Notes under the pieces: model-generated
What the model was told of the DNA's origin: nothing
The model's database searches: none
The model's input: only the letters and a program-made list of their open reading frames with translations
Program-made: the position numbers and the translations under genes
Shown: positions 25,974-37,589 of the stretch, one piece after another
How positions within the stretch are numbered: the first letter of the stretch is position 1
Layout of the letters: the number at the start of each line of letters is the position of its first letter
Assembly: GCF_014042345.1 (NCBI RefSeq)
Contig: NZ_JACEZT010000001.1
Location: 310,001-374,000 of the forward strand
Length of the DNA: 64,000 nt
Reading direction: 5' to 3'
Source: Rugamonas brunnea
Lineage (GTDB): Bacteria > Pseudomonadota > Gammaproteobacteria > Burkholderiales > Burkholderiaceae_D

Positions 25974-27230
25974 CTATTCGGCGGCCGCGCGCGCCGCTGC
26001 CTCGCGCAGCTTGTCCTTCTTGCTCTTGCGCTTGCCCTTGATGCCGCCGTTGACGGTGTCCGTCACCGACGCCACCGGCACCGGGGCCTCCGTCTGCTTC
26101 GGCTCGAACCCGGCCACCTGCTCGCGCGGCAGCAGGATACCATTGCGCTTTTCGATCAGCCGGAAATGGGCTTCCGTGTCGGCGCTCACGAAACTGACCG
26201 CCACCCCGCTCTCCCCCGCGCGTCCGGTGCGGCCGATGCGATGGGTGTAATCGACGGCCGAACGAGGCAGGTCGTAGTTGACCACGGCCGGTAGCCGGGC
26301 GATGTCGATGCCGCGTGCCGCCACATCGGTCGCCACCAGCACCTGCAGGCGGCTGGCCTTGAAGTCGGCCAGCACCTCGGTGCGCGCGCCCTGGCTGAAT
26401 TCGCCGTGGAAGGCGGCCGCGCGGATGCCGTTGCGCTGCAACTTGTCGGCCACGTGCTCGGCTGCGTACTTGGTGGCCACGAACACCAGCACGCGCGGCC
26501 ATTTGTGCTGCTGGATCAGGTGCTTGAGCAATTGCGTGCGGCGCGGCGCGTCCACCATGATGGCGCGCTGCGCGATATCGGGCTTGCTGACCGGTTCGGA
26601 CAGCACTTCGATCCGGGCCGGCTGGTGCAGCATGCGGTCGGCCAGCGCCTGCACCTCCGGCGGGAAGGTAGCCGAGAAGAACAGGTTCTGGCGCTGCGCC
26701 GGCAGCAGTTGCAGGATGCGCGCCAACTCCTCGCTGAAGCCCAGGTCCAGCAGGCGGTCGGCCTCGTCCAGCACCAGCATGGCGGTGCGCGAAATCTTCA
26801 GCGCGTTATGGTCAATCAGGTCCAGCAGGCGGCCCGGCGTGGCCACCACGATGTCGGCCCCACCGCGCAGCGCCATCATCTGCGGATTGATCGACACCCC
26901 GCCGAACACGATGGACACCTTGACCGGCATCGCCAGGTGCAGCGCCAGCTTGCGGATCGATTCGCCGACCTGGGCCGCCAGTTCGCGAGTGGGCACCAGC
27001 ACCAAACCGTGCAGCTGGCGCGGGCCGCTGCGGTTATCGAGCAGCGACTGCAGCAGCGGCAGCGCGAAGGCCGCCGTCTTGCCCGAGCCGGTCTGCGCGG
27101 CACCCAGCACGTCCTCGCCGCGCAAGATGGCGGGGATGGCGGCGCGCTGGATCGCGGTTGGCTCCTGGTAGCCGATTTCGGCCACGGCGTTAATAAGCGA
27201 GGGAGCGAGGCCCAGCGAGGAAAATGACAT
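25974..27230 (-). CDS. rhlE: DEAD-box RNA helicase, RhlE-like
   Basis: A 418-residue helicase with all standard motifs in order: Q motif (GYQEPTAIQ), Walker A (AAQTGSGKTAAFA), DEAD in VLDEADRLLD, SAT in FFSATFPP, ARGID and HRIGRTGRAG. The C-terminal tail is short and basic (KGKRKSKKDKLREAAARAAAE). RhlE-type helicases remodel RNA in ribosome assembly and RNA decay. The family's group is recognised from the N-terminus MSFSSLGL and short tail. It is a stand-alone gene. Confidence 0.88.
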   Translation of the reverse strand: MSFSSLGLAPSLINAVAEIGYQEPTAIQRAAIPAILRGEDVLGAAQTGSGKTAAFALPLLQSLLDNRSGPRQLHGLVLVPTRELAAQVGESIRKLALHLAMPVKVSIVFGGVSINPQMMALRGGADIVVATPGRLLDLIDHNALKISRTAMLVLDEADRLLDLGFSEELARILQLLPAQRQNLFFSATFPPEVQALADRMLHQPARIEVLSEPVSKPDIAQRAIMVDAPRRTQLLKHLIQQHKWPRVLVFVATKYAAEHVADKLQRNGIRAAAFHGEFSQGARTEVLADFKASRLQVLVATDVAARGIDIARLPAVVNYDLPRSAVDYTHRIGRTGRAGESGVAVSFVSADTEAHFRLIEKRNGILLPREQVAGFEPKQTEAPVPVASVTDTVNGGIKGKRKSKKDKLREAAARAAAE

Positions 27231-27405
27231 GACAGCCTTATAGCGTTGATTCTACGGTAAATAATGCGCCAGTATAAAGCAGCGCCGCGCACGGAGCGAA
27301 AGCGCCCGAGGACCTCCTCGATTGCCCTGCACCGCCGTTTCGTGGGAATATATGCGCCTGCGGTTGTACGACGCACAACTATCATGACGAAAAGAGTACA
27401 CGCTG

Positions 27406-28395
27406 ATGATCAACTGGGACGCCCACGCCTGCCTGCCACAACACCCGCAAGCCGACTTCACGCCGGTGGACCAGTTGCGCGCCGCCGGCGTGAATTATGT
27501 GTCGCTCAACGTGGGCGCGGACATGAACCCGGTGTCGCAGGTCATGTCCGTGATCGCCGGCTACCGCGCCACCATCGCCGCCCACCCGGAGCGCTATGTG
27601 CTTGTGTCGAACGTGGACGACATCATCCAGGCCGCCGCCGACGGCCGCATGGCCCTGAGCTTCGACCTGGAGGGTGCCATGCCACTGCTGGAGCAGCCGG
27701 AAATGGTGGCCCTGTACGCGCAACTGGGCGTGCGCCAGATCCACTTTGCCTACAACCGCAACAACAGCGTGGCCGACGGCTGCCACGACGTGGCGCGCGG
27801 CCTGACGGGGCTGGGACACCGCATGGTCGCCGCCGTCAACGACGCCGGCATCCTGATGGATTGCTCGCACACGGGCCGCCGCTGCAGCCTGGAGATCATG
27901 GCCGCCTCCTCCCAACCGGTCATCTTCAGCCATGCCAATCCGCTGGCGCTGGTGCAGCATGGCCGCAACGTGAGCGATGAGCAGATCCAGGCCTGCGCCG
28001 CGACGGGCGGCGTGGTGTGCGTGTCCGGGCTGTCGTGGTTCCTCGGCAGCGAACGGCCTGGCGCGGACGACGTGGCGCGCCACGTGGCCTACATCGCCGA
28101 ACTGGTGGGCGTGGCCCACGCCGGCATCGGCCTCGATATCTGCTTCCAGCAGCCCGGTTTGGACGACACGCCGCCCGGCGCCTTCGATCCCGGCCACTGG
28201 TGGCCCGCCTCGGCCGGCTACGACGCCAGCCGCCCACCCACCTTCACGCCGCCGTCCGTGTGGCGCGAACTGGCGCCGGCCCTGCGCCGCACCGGCATGA
28301 ACAACGCCGAAATCGAGCAGGTCCTGGGCCGCAACATGATGCGGGTGGCACAGCAGGTGTGGAGCGTGCCGGAGCAACTGCTCAAGGCGGCTTGA
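27406..28395 (+). CDS. Membrane-dipeptidase (M19) family protein
   Basis: A 329-residue protein with the TIM-barrel fold of renal dipeptidase-like M19 enzymes: WDAHACLP at the N-terminus, DLEGA near residue 88, DCSHTGRRC and FSHANP. In typical M19 enzymes the first metal-binding site is H-x-D; here it is H7-A8-C9, so a ligand Asp is replaced by Cys. There is no signal peptide. Known substrates are dipeptides and D-amino-acid-containing peptides; some relatives act on other amides. It is convergent with pobA and transcribed alone. Substrate and metal content are uncertain. Confidence 0.8.
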   Translation: MINWDAHACLPQHPQADFTPVDQLRAAGVNYVSLNVGADMNPVSQVMSVIAGYRATIAAHPERYVLVSNVDDIIQAAADGRMALSFDLEGAMPLLEQPEMVALYAQLGVRQIHFAYNRNNSVADGCHDVARGLTGLGHRMVAAVNDAGILMDCSHTGRRCSLEIMAASSQPVIFSHANPLALVQHGRNVSDEQIQACAATGGVVCVSGLSWFLGSERPGADDVARHVAYIAELVGVAHAGIGLDICFQQPGLDDTPPGAFDPGHWWPASAGYDASRPPTFTPPSVWRELAPALRRTGMNNAEIEQVLGRNMMRVAQQVWSVPEQLLKAA

Positions 28396-28406
28396 CGGAT
28401 AAAAAT

Positions 28407-28442
28407 GAGGCGACCGCCGTCTTGTCTGACGACGACCGCCTC
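28407..28442 (-). terminator. Terminator of pobA
   Basis: Two 15-base arms (28407-28421 and 28428-28442) pair fully in the minus-strand transcript if three G-U pairs are allowed, with a 6-base loop, and five T residues follow. It is 60 bases after the pobA stop. In the plus direction the pairing has three mismatches, so it serves mainly pobA. Confidence 0.7.
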
Positions 28443-28501
28443 CCGCTACCGCACCCGCCGCAAATGATCCCCCTGCGGCAGGCCGGATAGGCGCTCCCGC
28501 G

Positions 28502-29704
<1,203 letters not shown>

Positions 29705-29791
29705 TCATCGTAGCTTCGGCGGGACCTGAAATGAATGGATGAATGCCGCTAAAACTTGTACTATTCGAACATCCACTCCCAATTGAAAAAC

Positions 29792-30682
29792 ATGCCCACA
29801 TCCACCATCCACAGCGCAGCCGAAATTCCGATCTTCGCCTTATACGGCGAGCAACAGCAGGCAGAAAATGCCGAACTGGTGCACATCGAGCTGATAGAAA
29901 CGCGCAGTCGCCTGTACGATTGGCATATCGCGCCGCACACGCACGCCGGCCTGTTTCAGGTACTATTTTTGTTGGGCGGCGAAGTGCGCGCGCACGTCAG
30001 CGGCGCGCTGTGGGAGTGTCGCGGCCCGGTGGCGATCACCATCCATCCGTCCGTGGCGCACGGCTTCGATTTTTCGCCGGAAGCGCACGGTTATGTGCTG
30101 ACCGTGGACCAGAACGTGGTGTTCTCTGCGGCCGATAATCGCGCCAACCTGTTCTCGTCGCTGTTCGTCGCCCCGCTGGCCATCGAGCTTGCGGGTCAGC
30201 CGGACATGCTGGCCCGGATAGAACAATTGCTGCAGCACCTGATCGCCGAAGCGGCGTGGCCCGAATATGGCAACACGCTGATGCTCGAATGGCTGGCGCG
30301 AAGCGCCTTGCTGCTGCTGGTGCGCGCCCACGCGGAGCGCCGCCTGTCCGACCAGTCCGGGCGCGGCGACTTTGAACTGTTCAGCCGTTTCCGCGACGAG
30401 GTGGAACGCCACTTCAAGGAACAGTGGCAACTGGCCCAATACGCCAGCGCGCTGCACGTCACGCCGAGCCGCCTGAACCGGCTGTGCCTCAAACTGGCCG
30501 GCAAATCCGCGTTCGACATCACGCAGGACCGGCTGATGCTCGAAGCGTGCCGCAAGCTGACCTACCTGCCCGCCAGCATCGCCAGCATCGCCTACGAACT
30601 CGGGTTCCAGGACCCTGCCTACTTCAGCCGCCTGTTCAAGAAGCGCATGGGCCAGAGTCCCAAGGAATTCCGCCGCGCCTGA
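29792..30682 (+). CDS. AraC-family regulator, PobR/PobC type
   Basis: A 296-residue regulator with an N-terminal cupin ligand domain (about residues 25-110, including HIAPHTHAGLFQVLFLLGG) and a C-terminal AraC double helix-turn-helix (about 195-290, with LAQYASALHVTPSRLNRL and SIAYELGFQDPAYFSRLFKKRMG). AraC/XylS-type PobR proteins activate pobA in response to 4-hydroxybenzoate, and this gene is divergent from pobA with 120 bases between them. The ATG at 29792 starts the usual N-terminus; a TTG 36 bases upstream is a less likely start. Confidence 0.87.
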   Translation: MPTSTIHSAAEIPIFALYGEQQQAENAELVHIELIETRSRLYDWHIAPHTHAGLFQVLFLLGGEVRAHVSGALWECRGPVAITIHPSVAHGFDFSPEAHGYVLTVDQNVVFSAADNRANLFSSLFVAPLAIELAGQPDMLARIEQLLQHLIAEAAWPEYGNTLMLEWLARSALLLLVRAHAERRLSDQSGRGDFELFSRFRDEVERHFKEQWQLAQYASALHVTPSRLNRLCLKLAGKSAFDITQDRLMLEACRKLTYLPASIASIAYELGFQDPAYFSRLFKKRMGQSPKEFRRA

Positions 30683-30706
30683 ACCGCCGGCGCGGCGGCT
30701 TGCGGA

Positions 30707-31720
30707 TCAGTTGAATTCTTCCGTATCGATTTCCACCTGGGTGGCCGCGTTGTAGCGCGCGCCGGACACGGTGGCCCGGTTCACCAGCGCCTCCAGCCGC
30801 GCCATCATGTCGTCCGTCAGGCGCACCGAAGCCGCCGCCGTGTTCTGCTCAAGGTGCGCGAAATTGCCGGTGCCGGGTATCGGCAGGATATGGGGCGCCT
30901 TGTGCAGCAGCCACGCCAGCGCCAGCTGCGCGGGCGTGCAACCGGCCTCCTGTGCCAGCGCGCTCAACGCCGGCAGCCATTGCAAGTTGGCCGCCAGGTG
31001 TTCGCCCTGGAAGCGCGGCATGGAACGGCGCAAGTCCTTGGCCACGAACGCCTCGGCCGCCGCCGCATCCGGCACCGCGCCGGCCAGGAAGCCGCGCCCC
31101 AGCGGACTGAAAGCGACGAAAGCCGTGCCCAGTTCGCGGCACGCGTCGAGCACCGCGATCTCGGGATTGCGCGTCCACAGCGAGTATTCGGACTGCACGG
31201 CCGCCACCGGATGCACGGCATGCGCGCGGCGCAGGGTCTCTGCCGACACTTCGGACAGGCCGATGGCGCGGATCTTCCCTTCCGCCACCAGCTGCGCCAG
31301 CGCGCCCACGCTGTCCTCGATGGGCACACTGCGGTCCCAGCGGTGCAGGTAGTACAGGTCGATCACGTCCGTGCGCAAGCGCCGCAGCGCCTCCTCGCAG
31401 GTGCGCCGGATCGCTTCCGGACGCCCGTCGATCACGCGGCGCTTGACGCCACCCTCACCCACCACGCCGTCCATGCCGCACTTGCTGGCCAGCGTGAAGC
31501 GCGAACGGTGCGGCGCCAGCGCCCGCCCCACCAGCGTTTCGCTGGCGCCGAAGCCGTACAGCGCGGCCGTGTCGAAATGGGTGACGCCCATGTCCAACGC
31601 CGCCAGCAGCAGCCGCTCCGCATCGGGCGCGGCCAGCGGCTCGCCATAGGCATGGCACAGGTTCATGCAACCGAGGCCGATGGCCCCGACCTGGAATGGT
31701 CCCAGCGCGCGCATGTTCAT
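30707..31720 (-). CDS. Aldo/keto reductase
   Basis: A 337-residue NADPH-dependent aldo/keto reductase. The catalytic tetrad is visible as Asp and Tyr in FDTAALYG, Lys in ASKCG and His in YYLHRWD; the coenzyme site is IPIPGTG near the C-terminus (ILPIPGTGNFAHLEQN). It is the last gene of the protocatechuate operon, 13 bases after ligC, with aagggag before its ATG. A role in that operon could be reduction of an aldehyde from lignin-type aromatics, but nothing in the sequence proves this. Confidence 0.85.
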   Translation of the reverse strand: MNMRALGPFQVGAIGLGCMNLCHAYGEPLAAPDAERLLLAALDMGVTHFDTAALYGFGASETLVGRALAPHRSRFTLASKCGMDGVVGEGGVKRRVIDGRPEAIRRTCEEALRRLRTDVIDLYYLHRWDRSVPIEDSVGALAQLVAEGKIRAIGLSEVSAETLRRAHAVHPVAAVQSEYSLWTRNPEIAVLDACRELGTAFVAFSPLGRGFLAGAVPDAAAAEAFVAKDLRRSMPRFQGEHLAANLQWLPALSALAQEAGCTPAQLALAWLLHKAPHILPIPGTGNFAHLEQNTAAASVRLTDDMMARLEALVNRATVSGARYNAATQVEIDTEEFN

Positions 31721-31733
31721 CTCAGCTCCCTTC

Positions 31734-32687
31734 TCAGCCCTTCAGCTGCTGTTCGAGCTGGTGCAACACTGCGTAGCAAGGCAGCACCTGGGCCACGCTG
31801 CCATTGGGCTCGCGGCCTTCACGGATGGCGGCGAAGAATTCGCGGTCCTGCAACTCGATGCCGTTCATCGACACGTCCACCTTCGACACATCGATCTTCT
31901 GCTCCTTGCCGTCCACCAGGTCGTCGTAGCGGGCGATGTAGGTGCCGGTGTCGCCGATGTAGCGGAAGAAGGTGCCCAGCGGGCCGTCGTTGTTGAACGA
32001 CAGCGACAGCGTGCAGATCGCGCCGTTGGCGGCCTTCAGCTGGATCGACATGTCCATCGCGATGCCCAGCGTGGGATGAATCGGTCCCTGGATCGCGTTG
32101 GCCTTCACCACCGGGCTGCCGCACTGGTAGGCGAACAGGTCGACCGTGTGGGCCGCGTGGTGCCACAGCAGATGGTCGGTCCAGCTGCGCGGCTGGCCCA
32201 GCGCGTTGATGTTGGTGCGGCGGAAGAAGTAGGTCTGCACATCCATCTGCTGGATATTGAACTCGCCGGCCGCGATCTTCTTGTGCACCCACTGATGGCT
32301 GGGATTGAAGCGGCGGGTGTGGCCGCACATGGCCACCTTGCCCGTCTCCCGCTGCACGCGCAGCACTTCCTCACCTTCCGAGAACACGTCGCACAGCGGA
32401 ATCTCGACCTGCACGTGCTTACCCGCCTTCATGCAGGCGATGGCCTGGCTGGCGTGCATCTGGGTCGGCGTGCACAGGATCACGGCCTCCACCGCCGGCA
32501 AGGCCAGCGCATCGTCCAGCTCCGTCGTCACATGGGGGATGGCGTATTTGGCCGCCACCGCCTTGGTCGCCTCCAGGTCGCGGCTGACCAGGGACACCAC
32601 TTCCACGCCTTCGATCTGGGCGATCGCGTCCAGGTGCTTGATGCCGAAGGCACCGGCGCCGACCAGCGCCACTTTGATGGTTTTCAT
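31734..32687 (-). CDS. ligC: 4-Carboxy-2-hydroxymuconate-6-semialdehyde dehydrogenase
   Basis: A 317-residue Gfo/Idh/MocA-type oxidoreductase with NADP-binding VALVGAGAFGIKHLDA and the EIPL segment (Glu-Ile-Pro-Leu near residue 95). It oxidises the ring-cleavage product of protocatechuate, in its hemiacetal form, to 2-pyrone-4,6-dicarboxylate (PDC). Identification as LigC/PmdC rests on its sequence and its position directly after the dioxygenase subunits: the ATG touches the ligB stop with no intervening base. Confidence 0.92.
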   Translation of the reverse strand: MKTIKVALVGAGAFGIKHLDAIAQIEGVEVVSLVSRDLEATKAVAAKYAIPHVTTELDDALALPAVEAVILCTPTQMHASQAIACMKAGKHVQVEIPLCDVFSEGEEVLRVQRETGKVAMCGHTRRFNPSHQWVHKKIAAGEFNIQQMDVQTYFFRRTNINALGQPRSWTDHLLWHHAAHTVDLFAYQCGSPVVKANAIQGPIHPTLGIAMDMSIQLKAANGAICTLSLSFNNDGPLGTFFRYIGDTGTYIARYDDLVDGKEQKIDVSKVDVSMNGIELQDREFFAAIREGREPNGSVAQVLPCYAVLHQLEQQLKG

Positions 32688-33955
<1,268 letters not shown>

Positions 33956-33969
<14 letters not shown>

Positions 33970-34897
33970 TGCTAGTCTCCTCCGGCCAGTAGAGCCGCAT
34001 AGGGTTGTCTACCAGTAGTTTATGCTGAAGTTCGGCCGTTGGGGCGATATGGGGAATCAGGTCCACCAGCAGGCCGTCGTCGGGCATGTGATCCTTCAGG
34101 TTGGGGTGCGGCCAGTCGGTGCCCCACAACACGCGGTCGGGGAACGATTCCACCACGCGCCGCGCGAACGGGATCACGTCGCGGTAGGCCATGCGCTCGC
34201 CGTCCAGCGCTTTGGGGCCACTCACCGACAGCCGTTCCGGGCAGCTTACCTTGCTCCACACGTTGGGATGCTCGCGCATGAACTTCAGGAACAGGGCGAA
34301 TTCCGGGCCATCGATATCCTTGCTCACGTCCGGCCGGCCCATGTGGTCCACCACCACGATGGTGGGCAGCGCGCTGAAGAAGTCCCACAGCTCCGGCAAG
34401 TCCTGCGATTCGAAATAGACCACGATGTGCCAGCCCAGCTTCGCCACGCGGCCGGCGATCTCCAGCAATTCCTCGCGCGGCGTAAAGTCGACCAGGCGCT
34501 TGACGAAATTGAAACGCACGCCGCGCACACCGGCGTCGTGCAAAGCTTGCAGTTCCTCGTCGCTGACGGTGCGGCGCACCGTGGCCACGCCGCGCGCCTT
34601 GCCGCCCGAGGACTGGCAGGCATCGACCATCGCGCGGTTATCGGCGCCGTGGCAGGTGGCCTGCACGATCACGTTGCGGCTGAAACCGAGCTGCTCGCGC
34701 AGTGCAAACAACTGGGCCTTGCTGGCGTCGCACGGGGTGTACTTGCGTTCCGCTGCGTAGGGGAATTCGGCGCCGGGGCCGAACACGTGGCAATGCGCGT
34801 CCACCGCGCCTGCTGGCAGCGTGAAGGCGGGTTTGCTGGGGCCCGTGTACCAGTCCAGCCAGCCGGGCGATTTGGTGAAAATGGATTCCTGCTTCAT
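33956..34897 (-). CDS. ligI: 2-Pyrone-4,6-dicarboxylate hydrolase
   Basis: A 313-residue amidohydrolase-fold lactonase. The metal-site-derived HxH is in VDAHCHVFGP (near residues 33-35) and the catalytic Asp in GTDWPHPN near residue 260, as in LigI/PmdD. It opens the pyrone ring of PDC to 4-oxalomesaconate. The ATG at 34897 overlaps the stop of the upstream dehydrogenase gene by four bases (atga). The sequence is very close to the family pattern throughout. Confidence 0.93.
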
Positions 34898-35847
34898 GTT
34901 TGTTCCTTGATGGTTGCGAGGAGTCGGTCCGCCTCGGTGCGCCAGTCGGCGCTGCGGGCAAAGCCAGGAGTGCCGCGCTGGCCGAAGGTGCCCGCGTCGG
35001 CCTGTTGCGCCACCCAGGCCTGGCGCTGCGCGATCGCCGTCGCGCCCAGCGGTTCGAGCCCCGCTTCGCGCACCGTTTGCGCCACTTCGAACACTTCCTC
35101 TGCGCGGCGGCGGCCGTGTTCGATCACGCGTTGAAAGAAATAAGCGCCCTGCTGCTCCCAGTCGATGCCGGGGAAGGTCTCGGCCAGCGACGCCAGTACC
35201 GCGTCCTCCACGCCATAGGCGCGGGCGGTGGTGAAGCTTTCGATGACCAGCGCCTCCAGGCCCTTGATCATGATGGAGCGGCACATCTTGGTGGCCGAGG
35301 CCACGCCGAGTTGTCCGGCCTGGTCAGCCTGGCCCGCTTGGTCCGCCCGCTCCGGCACTGGCCGCGCCGCAAACCCCAGGTCGCGCAGCGCCGGCGCGAG
35401 GCGCGCGGCATGCGGTCCGCCCACCAGCAGCGGCACCCGCAGACGGTATGGCGGCACCGATGTCATCACCGCCCCTTCCAGGTAGCGCGCACCGGCCGCT
35501 TCGATCGCCAGGGCAGCGCGCTGTTTGGCGCCGGGCGATGCCGAGTTCAGGTCCAGGAACACGGCGCCGGCGCCCATGCCGGGTGCGGCGGCCTGCGCCA
35601 CCGCCACGGCCTGGCTGGCCGTAACAGCGGAGATCACCAGGTCGGACGCCGCGGCCAGCGCGGCATGACTGTCGGCCAGCGCCACGCCGTGCGCCTCAGC
35701 GTGGGCCCGCATGGCGCCGTCGTCTTGCTGGCGGCGGTCATGGGCGCTCACCGTCATGCCTTGCGCGCGCAGGTCTTCCACCAGGATGCGCCCCACCTCG
35801 CCGTAGCCGAGCAGGCCGACGCGCCAGGACTTCGGATCGGCATCCAT
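34894..35847 (-). CDS. NAD(P)-dependent dehydrogenase, DUF1932 type
   Basis: A 317-residue protein with an N-terminal Rossmann fold (VGLLGYGEVGRILVEDLRAQG) of the 6-phosphogluconate/3-hydroxyisobutyrate dehydrogenase group and a C-terminal helical domain like DUF1932, with TKMCRSIMIKGLEAL. A short internal repeat (ADQAGQADQAGQ) sits near residue 170. It is embedded in the protocatechuate operon: three bases after ligK and overlapping ligI by four. It has no role in the textbook 4,5-cleavage pathway; it might act on a side product or on a related aromatic substrate. Substrate unknown. Confidence 0.82.
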   Translation of the reverse strand: MDADPKSWRVGLLGYGEVGRILVEDLRAQGMTVSAHDRRQQDDGAMRAHAEAHGVALADSHAALAAASDLVISAVTASQAVAVAQAAAPGMGAGAVFLDLNSASPGAKQRAALAIEAAGARYLEGAVMTSVPPYRLRVPLLVGGPHAARLAPALRDLGFAARPVPERADQAGQADQAGQLGVASATKMCRSIMIKGLEALVIESFTTARAYGVEDAVLASLAETFPGIDWEQQGAYFFQRVIEHGRRRAEEVFEVAQTVREAGLEPLGATAIAQRQAWVAQQADAGTFGQRGTPGFARSADWRTEADRLLATIKEQT

Positions 35848-35850
35848 GGC

Positions 35851-36549
35851 TCAGTCGATGTAGGTCAGGCCGGCCGCTTGCAACGGGCCACGCATGTTGT
35901 ACATGTCCAGCCCCAGCACACCGGAGGCCAGCTTGGCGCGCTTCTCGCCTTCCAGCGCCTCGCGCTTTTGCGCCGCCAGCGCCACGCGGGTGGCGTCCGC
36001 CGCCGGCACCACGGCCACGCCATCGTCGTCGGCCACGATCACGTCGCCGGGGTTGACGAACGCGCCGGCGCACAGCACGGGAATGTTGACGGAACCGAGC
36101 GTGGCCTTGATGGTGCCTTTCGAGCTGATGGCCTTGCTCCACACGGGGAAGTTCATCTCGGTCAGCGTCTTGACGTCGCGCACACCGGCATCAATCACCA
36201 GGGCGCGCGCACCGCGGGCCTGGAAGCTGGTGGCCAGCAGGTCGCCGAAGTAGCCGTCCGTGCATTCGGCCGTCACCGCTGCCACCACGATGTCGCCGGG
36301 CTGGATCTGTTCGGCCGCCACGTGCATCATCCAGTTGTCGCCGGGGTGCAGCAGCACCGTGACGGCCGTACCGGCCACTTGCGCGCCGCTGTAGATGGGG
36401 CGCATATACGGTTTCATCAGGCCCATGCGGCCCATGGCTTCATGCACGGTAGCGCTGCCGAGGCGGCCCAGCAGTTCCACCGCTTCGCGCGGGGCGCGCT
36501 CGATGTTGCGCTTGACGATGCCAAGCTGGTTGTAGGCGGGAGTCGTCAT
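35851..36549 (-). CDS. ligK: 4-Carboxy-4-hydroxy-2-oxoadipate aldolase
   Basis: A 232-residue class II aldolase of the HMG/CHA aldolase family with the characteristic [13 protein letters not shown] and DAGVRDV segments (metal Asp and catalytic Arg). It splits 4-carboxy-4-hydroxy-2-oxoadipate into pyruvate and oxaloacetate and often also decarboxylates oxaloacetate. It comes one gene after ligJ (2 bases apart) and has aaagga upstream of its ATG. Length is normal for LigK/PmdF. Confidence 0.92.
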   Translation of the reverse strand: MTTPAYNQLGIVKRNIERAPREAVELLGRLGSATVHEAMGRMGLMKPYMRPIYSGAQVAGTAVTVLLHPGDNWMMHVAAEQIQPGDIVVAAVTAECTDGYFGDLLATSFQARGARALVIDAGVRDVKTLTEMNFPVWSKAISSKGTIKATLGSVNIPVLCAGAFVNPGDVIVADDDGVAVVPAADATRVALAAQKREALEGEKRAKLASGVLGLDMYNMRGPLQAAGLTYID

Positions 36550-36551
36550 GA

Positions 36552-37589
36552 TCAGCGTCCTTTCTGTTTGAGGGCGGCATCCAGGCGCGGATACACGCGG
36601 CGGGCATTACCTTCGAAGATTTTGTAGCGGTCGTCGTCGCTCAGCGCGGCGCCTTCGATATAGCGGCGCGTGTCGTCGTAGTAGTGGCCCGTTTCAGGAT
36701 CGATGCCGCGCACGGCGCCGATCATCTCGGAGGCGAACAGCACGTTGTCGACCGGGATCACCTTGGTCAGCAGGTCGATGCCGGGCTGGTGGTACACGCA
36801 GGTGTCGAAGAACACGTTGTTCAGCAGGTGGTCCTTGAGCAGCGGCTTTTTCAGCTCCTGCGCCAGGCCACGGTAACGGCCCCAGTGATACGGCGCGGCG
36901 CCGCCGCCGTGCGGGATGATGAACTTCAGCGTCGGGAAGCGGCTGAACAGGTCACCCGTCAGGCACTGCATGAAGGCCGTGGTGTCGGCGTTAATGTAGT
37001 GAGCGCCCGTGGTGTGGAAGCAGCTGTTGCAGCTGGTGCTCACGTGGATCATGGCCGGCAGGTCGTATTCCACCATCTTTTCGTAGATGGGGAACCAGTG
37101 TTCATCCGTCAGTGGCGGCGAGGTCCAGTGGCCGCCGCTGGGGTCGGGATTGAGGTTGATCGCCACGGCGCCATACTCCTTGACGCACTTTTCCAGCTCG
37201 GCCACGCAGGTGGCGGGATCCACGCCCGGCGACTGCGGCAGCATGGCGGCCGGGATGAAGTGGTCGGGGAACAGCTGGCTCACGCGGTGGCACAGTTCAT
37301 TGCAGATGGCGGCCCAGGTGGACGACACCTCGAAATCGCCGATGTGGTGGGCCATAAAGCTGGCGCGCGGCGAGAAGATGGTGAGGTCGGAACCGCGCTC
37401 GCGCATCAGGCGCAGCTGGTTGGTTTCGATGGTGTCGCGCAGCTCATCGTCACTAATGCGCAGTTCCGACACCTTGGGCTTGGCCGAAGGGTCCTTGATG
37501 CCGGCGATCTGGCGGTTGCGCCATTCCTCCAGCGCCTTGGGCGCCGTCGTGTAGTGGCCGTGGATGTCGATAATCAGGGGCTTTTTCAT
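36552..37589 (-). CDS. ligJ: 4-Oxalomesaconate hydratase
   Basis: A 345-residue amidohydrolase-superfamily protein with the zinc HxH in IDIHGHY (residues 9-12 region), His in MIHVSTSC, His in [17 protein letters not shown] and Glu in [10 protein letters not shown], as in LigJ/PmdE. It hydrates 4-oxalomesaconate to 4-carboxy-4-hydroxy-2-oxoadipate. The start overlaps the stop of the tautomerase gene by one base (taatg), indicating translational coupling. Confidence 0.93.
   Translation of the reverse strand: MKKPLIIDIHGHYTTAPKALEEWRNRQIAGIKDPSAKPKVSELRISDDELRDTIETNQLRLMRERGSDLTIFSPRASFMAHHIGDFEVSSTWAAICNELCHRVSQLFPDHFIPAAMLPQSPGVDPATCVAELEKCVKEYGAVAINLNPDPSGGHWTSPPLTDEHWFPIYEKMVEYDLPAMIHVSTSCNSCFHTTGAHYINADTTAFMQCLTGDLFSRFPTLKFIIPHGGGAAPYHWGRYRGLAQELKKPLLKDHLLNNVFFDTCVYHQPGIDLLTKVIPVDNVLFASEMIGAVRGIDPETGHYYDDTRRYIEGAALSDDDRYKIFEGNARRVYPRLDAALKQKGR

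Noticed and set aside
30684..30698. Short GC-rich hairpin between the AraC gene and the aldo/keto reductase gene
   Set aside because: Only a 5-bp stem and no T-run; not enough to call a terminator.
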